From Bauldia sp. (lineage in GTDB: Bacteria; Pseudomonadota; Alphaproteobacteria; Rhizobiales; Kaistiaceae), in contig JAHCJY010000004.1 of assembly GCA_026126065.1 (NCBI GenBank), forward strand, positions 1 to 64,000: a stretch of DNA of 64,000 nucleotides. Reading direction: 5' to 3'. Shown here piece after piece: positions 35,246-43,102 of the stretch. Under the pieces are notes generated by a model. That model did not search any database, had not been told where the DNA came from, and saw only the letters and a program-made list of their open reading frames with translations. The position numbers and the translations under genes were made by a program. Numbering within the stretch: position 1 is the stretch's first letter; each line of letters opens with the position of its first letter.

Positions 35246-37588
35246 TCACGATTGCGGCGGTTCTGCGTCCGACCGAGTCGGGGCGTTCACCAGCGGCTGA
35301 CCGGCGTCCGGCTGTCCGGGCGGCGCGGCCCGGGTAAACCAGCGCCGCGCGGGCCCACCCATGATGGCGGGTAGAAATATGAGGTCGGCGAACATCGCCA
35401 TCACCAGCGCCGCGATGACGATGACACCGAACATCACGACCGTACTAAGGCCGCTCGTGACGGTCATGCCGACGCCGGCAATGATCACGAGGGTCGTTGC
35501 GACCAGAACCGGCCCTACCTCCCGGGATGTTTCGGCGAGGCGTTCGCGCACGTCGCTGATGTGACGCTTCCGGAAGACCACGTTGATGTAGTGGATCGTG
35601 TCGTCGATGGCGATGCCGAAGGCGATGGTCAGCGCCACCACGGTGGTGAGCTGGAGGCCGTCGCCGAGGAACCAGATCAGGCTTCCGGTCGCCATGTCCG
35701 GCAGGAGGTTCGGGATCAGCGCCACCAGCGCGATAGCGATGCTGCGGAGCGCGATCGCGATGAGGGCCAGGCCGGCGAAGATCGCAATGCCGAGGCTGAA
35801 GTTGAGATTGTCGATCGTCCGCGTCGCCTCGCGTGCGCTGACGACCGTCGAACCAGTCATGACGATATCGGGGACAGCAGCGGTCGCCGCCGCCTCGATC
35901 CGGTCCACGACATCGAGCGTCGCTGCCGTGTTGAGCTCGGAGATGTTGACGGTGACGAGCGCCCCCTCCCCGCCGACGAAGCGCATGCGGGCCTGCTCGG
36001 GGAGCTGCGCGAGAAGGTCCGCGACGTCCTCCGCCGCCGCATCGGCGTCGCCGCCGAGCCAGCCCGCAAGGCTCCACAGCGATAGCATGGACCGCGTGCC
36101 CTCGACCCCGCGGATGGCCTGGTGGACGGCGCGAATCCGCTCCAGACCCTCAGGCGACGAGGGAGCGACGCCGTTCATCGGGACGATCACCTGGACCGGA
36201 AACGCGCCGCCGAGATCCTCGTCGATGACGGTGAGCGCCTGCGCCGAGGGGCTGCTCGACGGCAGCGTCTCGCGGACCGAATGATCGGCCGGCACGGAGA
36301 GGAACAAATAGCCGCAAATGACGGTCAGCGGCACGGAGGCGATGGCGATCGGCCAGGCGAAGCGGGTGACCAACCGGGTGAGCGCCACGATCGGGGCGGC
36401 GAGCCAGCCGAGCGGTGTCCGGTCAGTCGTTGCCGTCTCCTTCCAGAAGCGGCCGAGGACGATCGACGTGACCGCGTGGCCGGCGAGGACGATCCACGTC
36501 CCGATGATGCAGCCCACCGCGCCGGTCCAGCCGAAGTCGCGGACCATCGCGATGTCGGAGATCGTCATCGAGAGGAAGGCGACCGCCATCGTCAGCGCAG
36601 TCAGCATGCAGGGCGGCGCCGCCCGCAGGAGCGCCTCGCGTTCCGCCTCGCGCGGCGACAGGCCGCGGTCGCGCGCCCGGCGCCAGGCCGACGTGATGTG
36701 CATCCCGTCCGCGTATCCCAGCACCATGATGAGGATCGGGACGATGTTCGACACGATCGTGACGGGGATGCCGAGGGCGCCGGTCCAGCCGATCAGGGTG
36801 AGGCCGCCGAGCGCGGCCGGCACCGCGGTCATCAGCGACGCCACCCAGGAACGGAAGAAGAGGAAGCTCAGCACGAAGCCGCAGAGGACGCCGGCGCCGT
36901 TGAGGACGAGCTGGTCGCGCTGCAACAGGCGGACGATTTCGGTTCGCACGGCGGCAAGGCCGGTGACCGTCGTCGTCATCCCCGTCCCCGCGAGCATGTC
37001 GTCGAGGAGGGCCTCGATCTCGTCGATGAGGGCCTGGTGTTCGTCGAGCGAGGCACGGGGCTCGACATGCGCCACGGCGAACAGCGCCGCGGTACCGGCC
37101 GCCGATACGAGGCTCTCCCCGAGGATCGGATGGCTGCGGACGGCGGCAATCGTCTCCGGAGTCAGCGTGTCGAGGCCGTCGTCGATGAGCGGCGGCATCC
37201 GGCCCGCGACGTCCGGCGGCGCGAAGAGCGAGAACAGCGAATAGACCGACCCCGCGTCGTCGAGCAGCGACAGTTCGAGCTGGAGGTCCCGCAGCGTCGC
37301 GAGCGCGCCCGGAGCCGTCAGGTCGCCTTCGACGAGGATGAGGATCTGGTTCTCGGCGTCGACATAGTCCTCCGTCGCCTCGAGATATGTCCGGTAGGAC
37401 TCGCTGTCCCCCTGGAACATGTCCCGGAGGTTCCGGTCGATCTGGACGTGGAACATCCCGTAGACCGTCACCACCGAGATGAGGGCGAGGACGATCGCGG
37501 CGACCAGGGGATGACGGTGGGCGACAAGCCCGACCTTCTCGAGGCCGAAGCCGAGCGACCAGCGGCCGGTGGGTATCTCTTCTTCCAA
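35246..37588 (-). CDS. MMPL/RND-family exporter
   Basis: About 780 aa, with two homologous halves each of one segment, a large periplasmic loop and five more segments. Signature regions are ILIMVLGYADGMHI in the first half and TIAFGIAIDDTIHYINV in the second; the acidic residues there fit proton coupling. It belongs to the HAE3/MMPL branch that moves lipids or other hydrophobic molecules. The start is uncertain: TTG 37588 begins MEEEIPTGRW, just before the conserved N-terminal helix; the frame is open to 37789. No periplasmic adaptor or outer-membrane channel gene is adjacent. Confidence 0.82.
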   Translation of the reverse strand: MEEEIPTGRWSLGFGLEKVGLVAHRHPLVAAIVLALISVVTVYGMFHVQIDRNLRDMFQGDSESYRTYLEATEDYVDAENQILILVEGDLTAPGALATLRDLQLELSLLDDAGSVYSLFSLFAPPDVAGRMPPLIDDGLDTLTPETIAAVRSHPILGESLVSAAGTAALFAVAHVEPRASLDEHQALIDEIEALLDDMLAGTGMTTTVTGLAAVRTEIVRLLQRDQLVLNGAGVLCGFVLSFLFFRSWVASLMTAVPAALGGLTLIGWTGALGIPVTIVSNIVPILIMVLGYADGMHITSAWRRARDRGLSPREAEREALLRAAPPCMLTALTMAVAFLSMTISDIAMVRDFGWTGAVGCIIGTWIVLAGHAVTSIVLGRFWKETATTDRTPLGWLAAPIVALTRLVTRFAWPIAIASVPLTVICGYLFLSVPADHSVRETLPSSSPSAQALTVIDEDLGGAFPVQVIVPMNGVAPSSPEGLERIRAVHQAIRGVEGTRSMLSLWSLAGWLGGDADAAAEDVADLLAQLPEQARMRFVGGEGALVTVNISELNTAATLDVVDRIEAAATAAVPDIVMTGSTVVSAREATRTIDNLNFSLGIAIFAGLALIAIALRSIAIALVALIPNLLPDMATGSLIWFLGDGLQLTTVVALTIAFGIAIDDTIHYINVVFRKRHISDVRERLAETSREVGPVLVATTLVIIAGVGMTVTSGLSTVVMFGVIVIAALVMAMFADLIFLPAIMGGPARRWFTRAAPPGQPDAGQPLVNAPTRSDAEPPQS

Positions 37589-38180
37589 GATGCGATTTCG
37601 GCTTAGGCCCCTGGGCCGCAGGACTGCGAGTAGACAGCCGCCTAGTCGAAAACGATGGCGATGGAAAGCCGCGTTTGAGGCGGTGCGCTCACAAGCACGA
37701 TTCCGGCGGTGCCATGCATCCGGGAAGGCCAGTTCCCGCGCAGCTGGCAAGGTCGTGGCGGCCGGCGACGCGCGGGCCCTCTCCGACATCCCGCCGTGGT
37801 CGTGACGGACCTGGCGTTGCGGTGAAATCCGCGAACCCGAGCGTGATCTGCTGCTCCATCCCAGGACGAAGTACCGGACACGCTACGGCACTCCACGCAA
37901 AGGGTCGTGGCCGGGAAGTATCTGCTGTCCGACTGGCGGACTGGCTCGGCATTTCATCGTATCTCTGGAAAATAGAATACACCAAGACGCGTATAATAGT
38001 ACAAAAGCATCGCTTAGGAATCAGTCGAATATCGGATGCAAAACTTGACGATTGCGAAATAAGCTGAACTATGGACCATCCACAGTAATAGAGGATGCTG
38101 TGGTTCAACCTGCCGCCGGAGTGAACACGCCGGGCGTGTTCGCTTAGATCAAACTGGCGGCACTCAAGGGAGGGAAAATA
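37589..38180. other. 592-bp gap with an AT-rich stretch
   Basis: No gene recognised. The segment from about 37960 to 38110 is much richer in A/T than the rest and contains a perfect TATAAT at 37992-37997 (no good -35 at the normal distance) and TTGACG at 38045-38050. A 19-bp perfect dyad lies at 38123-38141. The last bases hold the ribosome site of the gene at 38181. Open frames in the gap look random. Confidence 0.5.
38123..38141. promoter_or_regulatory. 19-bp perfect dyad upstream of a secreted-protein gene
   Basis: GAACACGCC-G-GGCGTGTTC, ending 39 bp before the ATG at 38181. Either an operator or a leader hairpin; there is no T-run. Confidence 0.45.
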
Positions 38181-39164
38181 ATGAACCGGAAACAGGCATT
38201 GACGCTCGGCGCTGTCGGGCTTTCAGCCGTTCTTGCGGGGTCCTTGGTGTTCGCTCAGGAGGCGGCGCCAGGCAACAAGCACATCTTGATAATCTGCGGT
38301 ACCGAGAACAACATTTACACGGCGTGCACGAGTATCGACGACATCTGGCTTCGGAACCATCTGCGGCTCGACATGGGACACCGCGTGACCATGATCCCGC
38401 ACAACGCGGATGCGGCCGAAATGCTGGCGGCGGCGGACGCGGCAGATCTGGTCATCATCCCCGAGTCGGTGACCTCCGGTCAGGTCGGCAGGAAGGTCGT
38501 GTCAACAACGACGCCCATCATCCAGATGGAGAGCTTCCTCCAGGACGAATTCGGGTTCGTGAACCCGGCAGCTCCTACTGTCGATCCCGGCACGCCCGAC
38601 GGAGTCACCGCGAGACAGATGGAAGACGCCTGGGAACTGCTCGCCGACATCGGCCTCAACATCGACATCGATTTTGAAGTCCCGGCCGCTCCGGCGGGCG
38701 CTGACGCAGCGGCTATTGCGGCTCTCACCGAGGACGCCTACGAGGCCGCCGTCGAGGCAGCCATCGAAGCGGCGGCAGCGGCCGTCGAAAAGCCCCTCTT
38801 CGGCGCCATCGCCAACGTGACGGACCTCGTCATCGTCGACCCGACCCATCCGCTCGCGGCAGGGCTGTCTGGCCGCGTGACCGTCTACCCGATCCCGGCG
38901 GAGATGAACTGGGCCATGGCCGAGACGCTGGCGCCCGGGGTCCACGTGGTGGCCACCCTGTCTGACTACCCTGACGCGGCCACGATCTACTTCATTCCTG
39001 AGGGCGGGGAGCTCTTCGATGGCACGCCCGCTCCGGGCCTGCGCATCACGCTCTTCGTCGAGAACAGCAACGCCATCGGCACGCATCATCGTATGACCGA
39101 AGATGGTCATCGCCTCTTCGACGCGGCGGTGAACTGGGCGCTGTCGCAAGGTTCCGGAATGTAG
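38181..39164 (+). CDS. Secreted protein, unknown function, possibly a class I amidotransferase-like fold
   Basis: 327 aa, preceded by an ideal GGGAGGG. A signal peptide ends at SLVFAQE. The mature N-terminus (NKHILIICGTENN) and alternating strands with VIIPESVTSGQVG suggest a flavodoxin-like or amidotransferase-like fold. A helical Ala/Glu-rich stretch (residues about 175-205) interrupts it. The C-terminus (MTEDGHRLFDAAVNWAL) resembles the end of ThuA/GATase-like domains in extracellular proteins; a loose match. A decayed copy of this tail lies at 39759-39836. Confidence 0.55.
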   Translation: MNRKQALTLGAVGLSAVLAGSLVFAQEAAPGNKHILIICGTENNIYTACTSIDDIWLRNHLRLDMGHRVTMIPHNADAAEMLAAADAADLVIIPESVTSGQVGRKVVSTTTPIIQMESFLQDEFGFVNPAAPTVDPGTPDGVTARQMEDAWELLADIGLNIDIDFEVPAAPAGADAAAIAALTEDAYEAAVEAAIEAAAAAVEKPLFGAIANVTDLVIVDPTHPLAAGLSGRVTVYPIPAEMNWAMAETLAPGVHVVATLSDYPDAATIYFIPEGGELFDGTPAPGLRITLFVENSNAIGTHHRMTEDGHRLFDAAVNWALSQGSGM

Positions 39165-39173
39165 AGCAGGATC

Positions 39174-39205
39174 GGTCGATCCGGCCTCACGAGGCCGGAT
39201 CGACC
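39174..39205 (+). terminator. 15-bp GC-rich hairpin after the secreted-protein gene
   Basis: GGTCGATCCGGCCTC pairs perfectly with GAGGCCGGATCGACC around AC, 9 bp past the stop at 39164. There is no T-run, so it may stop or stabilise the transcript rather than act alone. Confidence 0.6.
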
Positions 39206-39283
39206 CGGGTGGAAGATGCCGCGCCGGGCGCCAAGGCTTCCGGCGCGGCGAGTGGATGCAACTCGCCATGGAGGACAAGACCT

Positions 39284-39715
39284 GTGGTCAACCATTTCTT
39301 CTCGCCGGCACGGGCGGGCCGCCTCACCGCTATTGCCGTCGCCATCACCATCGCTGCCGTCCCGGCGATTGCGCAGCCGGAGCCAGTGGACCCGCCACAG
39401 CCGAACTACGAACTGCGGCTCGGCGGCGCCGAACCCGCCGCGGGCCAGGCTTGCTTCTTTGAACGCTACGGCTACTCGGGCAACGAGTTCTGTGCCGTGG
39501 CTGGCGAAGTCGCCATGTACCTGCCGGGAGACTGGGCTCGAGAAATCTCCTCGTTCCAGTTGGGGCCCGGTACGATTGTCGAAGTCTGCACCGATTGGGC
39601 GCTCGTCAATTGCACCAGCTTCTCGTCCAGCGAGACCGAGTTGTCGGAAGAGATCGACGACAATATCCGCTCGCTTCGGGTGAGCTGGGCACCGGACTAC
39701 ACGCCGCCGATGTGA
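39284..39715 (+). CDS. Secreted beta/gamma-crystallin or inhibitor-I36-like protein
   Basis: About 143 aa from GTG 39284 (GGAGG 9 bases upstream); an open frame from 39209 exists but lacks a site. A signal peptide ends at VPAIAQP. The mature part has the crystallin-type pattern: CFFERYGYSGNEFCAVAGE, then a second strand set ending DDNIRSLRVSW, and four cysteines that could form two disulfides. Relatives are calcium-binding or inhibit metalloproteases; neither role can be confirmed here. Confidence 0.6.
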   Translation: MVNHFFSPARAGRLTAIAVAITIAAVPAIAQPEPVDPPQPNYELRLGGAEPAAGQACFFERYGYSGNEFCAVAGEVAMYLPGDWAREISSFQLGPGTIVEVCTDWALVNCTSFSSSETELSEEIDDNIRSLRVSWAPDYTPPM

Positions 39716-39758
39716 TGGTCGTTCCGCAGTATCGCCGGTCCGCGCGCTGGCGGCTGGA

Positions 39759-39836
39759 GTGCGGCTCACCGAGGATCACCTCTTCGATGCCGCTATCAAC
39801 AGTGCGCTGACCTACAATTCCGGATGCAGAGGGTAA
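39759..39836 (+). pseudogene. Tail remnant of a paralogue of the 38181 gene
   Basis: The frame reads VRLTEDHLFDAAINSALTYN and then SGCRG before the stop. The intact neighbour ends RMTEDGHRLFDAAVNWALSQ then GSGM. The DNA also matches (ACCGA-GAT...CTCTTCGA...GC-G...TTCCGGA), with two codons missing. No start or signal peptide precedes it. I take it as the end of a decayed tandem duplicate. Confidence 0.5.
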
Positions 39837-39978
39837 TTATTTGTCCGGTTCAGGCCGGCCAAGTGGTGAAAGGCGCGCCTGGAACGAACATCTCCCGGTG
39901 TGTTTGTGCAGGAGCTTGTCGACTACAGACCGATTGTTATCAACACCATCAGATAACTCACGTTGGGAGGAATAACTC

Positions 39979-41004
39979 ATGGACACAACGAGACGAGACT
40001 TGCTGATCGGCGCCGCCTCGGTTGCCGCAGCTGGTGCGGTGTTCGCGCCGACCGCCGCCAGGGCGGTGAACTACGAGGTGTCGGTCGGCTATCCCGACTG
40101 GCGGTACCATCTGCTCGAGGGCGGAACGCTCAACAGCACGCGCATCTTCAACTCGCCTATCCTGCAGATTGCGACGAACATGCTGTGGTGCGAAGGCCCG
40201 TGCTGGTTCGGCGACGGCCGCTATCTCCTTTGGAGCGATATCCCCAACGACGCGATCATGCGCTGGGACGAGATCACCGGTCAGACGACTGTCTTCCGGC
40301 AGCCGTCCCACAATTCGAACGGGATCACCCGTGATCGCCAGGGAAGGATGATCACGGCCGAGCATAATTCGCGTTCGGTGACGCGGACCGAGTATGACGG
40401 AAGCATCACGACCCTCGCGACGCACTACGACGGCAAGACCTTGAACTCGCCGAACGATGTCGTGGTGAAGTCGGACGGGTCGATCTGGTTCACCGATCCG
40501 CCGTTCGGCCGCGGCAACTACTATGAGGGTACTCCCGAGCCGTCCGAGTTCGAAACCCGCAATGTCTACAGGATCGATCCGCAGACCGGCGAGATACAGC
40601 TCGTCGCCGACGACGCACGGCCGAACGGCCTCTGCTTCTCGCCCGACGAGTCCATCCTCTATGTGACCGACGTGGGCGGCATCAGCATGTATGATGTCGT
40701 CAACGACGGAACGGCCCTGGCCAACAAGCGGTTCTTCACCGAGTCGGCCGCCCATGCGCCGGGCAATGGCGGTGCCGACGGCATCAAATGCGACACGAAC
40801 GGCAATGTCTGGGCCGGGTGGAGCGGTGACCACAGCGGCGTCCGCGCCTTCGATCCGAACGGTGTCCCGGGCGTATGGATCGAACTGCCGGAACGCGCCG
40901 CCAATATCTGTTTCGGCGGCATTCACCGCAACCGGCTGTTCATGGCCGCCTCGCAGTCGGTCTACGCGACCTATGTCAACGTGCAGGGCGTGCCTTACGC
41001 GTAA
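39979..41004 (+). CDS. Tat-exported SMP-30/gluconolactonase-family protein
   Basis: 341 aa, GGGAGGA upstream of ATG 39979. The N-terminus carries a twin-arginine signal (TTRRDLLIGAASVAAAGAVF) with cleavage near AARAVN. The six-bladed propeller has the metal ligands of the family: Glu in CEGPCWF, Asn in NSPNDVVV, and Asp in GADGIKCDTNGN; PNGLCFSPDESILYVTD is a further signature. It likely hydrolyses a sugar lactone or related ester in the periplasm after folding with its metal in the cytoplasm. A 10-bp stem hairpin follows. Confidence 0.85.
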   Translation: MDTTRRDLLIGAASVAAAGAVFAPTAARAVNYEVSVGYPDWRYHLLEGGTLNSTRIFNSPILQIATNMLWCEGPCWFGDGRYLLWSDIPNDAIMRWDEITGQTTVFRQPSHNSNGITRDRQGRMITAEHNSRSVTRTEYDGSITTLATHYDGKTLNSPNDVVVKSDGSIWFTDPPFGRGNYYEGTPEPSEFETRNVYRIDPQTGEIQLVADDARPNGLCFSPDESILYVTDVGGISMYDVVNDGTALANKRFFTESAAHAPGNGGADGIKCDTNGNVWAGWSGDHSGVRAFDPNGVPGVWIELPERAANICFGGIHRNRLFMAASQSVYATYVNVQGVPYA

Positions 41005-41017
41005 GCGGTAACGACCT

Positions 41018-41047
41018 GCTGGCCGGCAGTTGGCAAGGCCGGCCAGC
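41018..41047. terminator. Hairpin between convergent genes
   Basis: GCTGGCCGGC pairs perfectly with GCCGGCCAGC around a 10-nt loop, 13 bp after the SMP-30 gene and 113 bp past the arsC stop on the other strand. No T-run on either side. Confidence 0.55.
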
Positions 41048-41160
41048 ACCTCGCCAGATGCTGCGCCTCGATCAACTGGCGCGGCCGCGAGCGGGAATTG
41101 CCCGTTCCGGCCGACAATGCAGGGCTCCTGACAATTCTGCTTTCGTCCTGGCCGTTGTGG

Positions 41161-41712
41161 CTAGCTCCCATCGGCCGTTACCGGTCCCCGCGCGGATATC
41201 GCGGCGCGCCGCGACCGTTCGGTGGCCCCGTCCGACTGCGCGCCGATTGCATTCAGCGCCGCCTTCAGTGCGGCGCCGTCGAGATCGTCGGGGAGCGCCA
41301 GCAACCGGTCGATCCGCTCCTCGAGCTGCCCATAGGCGCGGGCAAACGCCGCCTGGCGGTCGGCGAACGAGCCGCCTACGGCGGAGGGGTCGGCGATGCC
41401 CCAGTGTCCCGTGGCCGGGCGGCCCGGCCACACCGGGCAGCTCTCGCCGGCGGCGTCGTCGCAGACCGTGATGATGATGTGCATCTCCGGCGCGCCCTCC
41501 GCGGCGAAGACATCCCATGACTTCGAGTACAGGCCGTCGATCCGATGACCGCGGCTTTCGAGATAGGCGATCCCGTACGGGTTGGGCGCGCTCCGGGGTG
41601 CGCTCCCGGCGGAGAATCCGCGGTACCGCGTGCCGCCCTTCGCGTTGAGAATCACCTCGGCCAGGATCGACCGGGCTGAATTGTGGGTGCAGAGGAACAG
41701 GACGTTCTTCAT
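41161..41712 (-). CDS. arsC: Arsenate reductase, low-molecular-weight phosphatase type
   Basis: 183 aa from ATG 41712. It reduces arsenate to arsenite. The P-loop CTHNSARS has the catalytic Cys and Arg of CX5R; the resolving cysteines are in VCDDAAGESCPVWPG. An extra 25-residue basic tail ends the protein. Last gene of the ars operon, 13 bp after the aquaporin gene. Together with the other two genes it makes three reductase domains in one operon. Confidence 0.9.
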   Translation of the reverse strand: MKNVLFLCTHNSARSILAEVILNAKGGTRYRGFSAGSAPRSAPNPYGIAYLESRGHRIDGLYSKSWDVFAAEGAPEMHIIITVCDDAAGESCPVWPGRPATGHWGIADPSAVGGSFADRQAAFARAYGQLEERIDRLLALPDDLDGAALKAALNAIGAQSDGATERSRRAAISARGPVTADGS

Positions 41713-41725
41713 GATTTCCGTAGCG

Positions 41726-42445
41726 TCATGGGCCCGCGCGGCCGATCGGATCGCGGCGGGGAAAAAGGACCATCGCAGCGAGCGCGGCGACCGCTGCTCC
41801 GACGAGCTGTGCGGCAATGAAGCCCGGGACATCCCCAAGGGCGATGCCGGCAAACGTGGTGGTGAAGCCGCGCCCCAGAGTGACCGCGGGGTTCGCGAAG
41901 GACGTCGAGGACGTGAACCAGTACGCCGCGGTTATGACCAAGCCCACGAGCCAGGGCACCGCCTGCGGCGCATGGCGCACCCCGCCGAGAATGACGAGGA
42001 CGAGCGAGAACGTCGCCACTGCCTCGGAAAGCCACTGAGCGCCTCCCGTCCGGCTGTGGTCTCCGATCGCGATCGGGGCGAGCTCGAACATGAGATGCGC
42101 GAGGACGGTGCCGAGAACGGCGCCGATGCACTGGGCAACGACATAGGGCCCAAGCTCGGCTACCGCGAACTCCCGCCGCGCTGCCAGGACCATGCTGACG
42201 GCCGGGTTGAAATGCGCACCGGACACCGGCCCGAGCACGGTGATCAGCACGATCAGGATCGCGCCGGTCGGGATGGTGTTGCCGAGAAGGGCGATCGCGA
42301 GGTTACCGTCGGCGAGACGCTCGGCCATGATGCCGGAGCCCACCACGGTGGCAACCAGCATCGCGGTCCCGAGCGCCTCGGCCGCGAGGCGGCGCCCGAG
42401 CGGATGGGTGGGTGCCGGCATGGGCTCAGGCGGGCCTCGCGTCAT
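41726..42445 (-). CDS. aqpS: Aquaporin/aquaglyceroporin, probable arsenite channel
   Basis: 239 aa, six membrane segments and two half-helices with NPA motifs (HFNPAVS and FANPAVT). In Sinorhizobium a MIP channel in the ars operon lets arsenite flow out; I infer the same role because no ArsB or Acr3 pump is encoded. The first ATG (42445) overlaps the upstream arsC by 20 nt; ATG 42421 is an alternative without overlap. The usual selectivity-filter residues were not checked in detail. Confidence 0.87.
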   Translation of the reverse strand: MTRGPPEPMPAPTHPLGRRLAAEALGTAMLVATVVGSGIMAERLADGNLAIALLGNTIPTGAILIVLITVLGPVSGAHFNPAVSMVLAARREFAVAELGPYVVAQCIGAVLGTVLAHLMFELAPIAIGDHSRTGGAQWLSEAVATFSLVLVILGGVRHAPQAVPWLVGLVITAAYWFTSSTSFANPAVTLGRGFTTTFAGIALGDVPGFIAAQLVGAAVAALAAMVLFPRRDPIGRAGP

Positions 42446-42947
42446 CGGTCCGGCCGATCTCGTCGAGCCGTTCCTTCAGCGCCATGCGGTCGAGCGAGCG
42501 GAAGGGAAGCGCCACAAAGATGGTAATGCGGTTGTTGAGCTGCCGATAGGCGTTGGCGAAGGCGATCGCGACTTCGGCGTCGGTCCCTTCGGCCTTCCCC
42601 GGATCGGCGATGCCCCAATGCGCGGTCATCGGCTGACCGGGCCAGACCGGGCAGACCTCGTTCGCCGCGTCGTCACAGACGGTGAAGACGAAGTGGAGAT
42701 GCGGTGCGCCGGGCGCGGCGAACTCGTCCCAGCTCTTGGAGCGCAGGTTCGACACATCGAAGTTGAGGTGGCGGAGCAGCCCCAGGGCTTCCGGGCGGAT
42801 CTCCCCGCGCGGGTGGCTGCCTGCCGAAAATGCCCGGAACCGGGGGGCGCCCCATCGGTTCATGATGCACTCGGCCAGGATCGAGCGGGCGGAGTTGTGG
42901 GTGCACAGAAACAGGACGTTCAACACCTGGTCGCTCTCGACGGCCAT
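42426..42947 (-). CDS. arsC: Arsenate reductase, low-molecular-weight phosphatase type
   Basis: About 173 aa from ATG 42947, which has AGGAGG 7 bases upstream. The P-loop is CTHNSARS and the resolving cysteines are in VCDDAANEVCPVWPG; HWGIADP is also typical. It is closest in layout to the last arsC of the operon but the two differ widely in sequence, so this is not a recent duplication. A gap of 155 bp separates it from the arsR-arsC fusion and contains a perfect dyad. Confidence 0.9.
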   Translation of the reverse strand: MAVESDQVLNVLFLCTHNSARSILAECIMNRWGAPRFRAFSAGSHPRGEIRPEALGLLRHLNFDVSNLRSKSWDEFAAPGAPHLHFVFTVCDDAANEVCPVWPGQPMTAHWGIADPGKAEGTDAEVAIAFANAYRQLNNRITIFVALPFRSLDRMALKERLDEIGRTDDARPA

Positions 42948-43013
42948 ATTCGCTCCTCCTGACAAGGCCGCAGCCTGTCGCTCCATCTACGGCGCGGATG
43001 GCGATATGTCGAG

Positions 43014-43031
43014 AACTATCGACAGATAGTT
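43014..43031 (-). promoter_or_regulatory. Candidate ArsR operator in front of arsC
   Basis: AACTATC-GACA-GATAGTT, perfect 7-bp arms. The minus strand contains ATCTGTCGAT (43018-43027), which recurs upstream of the fusion gene at 43991-44000. A second, internal ArsR-controlled promoter is inferred. Confidence 0.5.
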
Positions 43032-43102
43032 TCGATGCTTCGTGGAAGACGGTAAGCGCCGTTGCCGGGCGCGGCCAGAGGAGGACGGCGAGTCCTCCGG
43101 GA

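Noticed and set aside
37992..37997. Exact TATAAT as a sigma-70 promoter
   Set aside because: No acceptable -35 at 16-18 bp. It is noted only as part of the AT-rich island.
37675..38067. 130-codon plus-strand ORF in the AT-rich gap
   Set aside because: No ribosome site, no domain, and a sharp composition change inside the frame.
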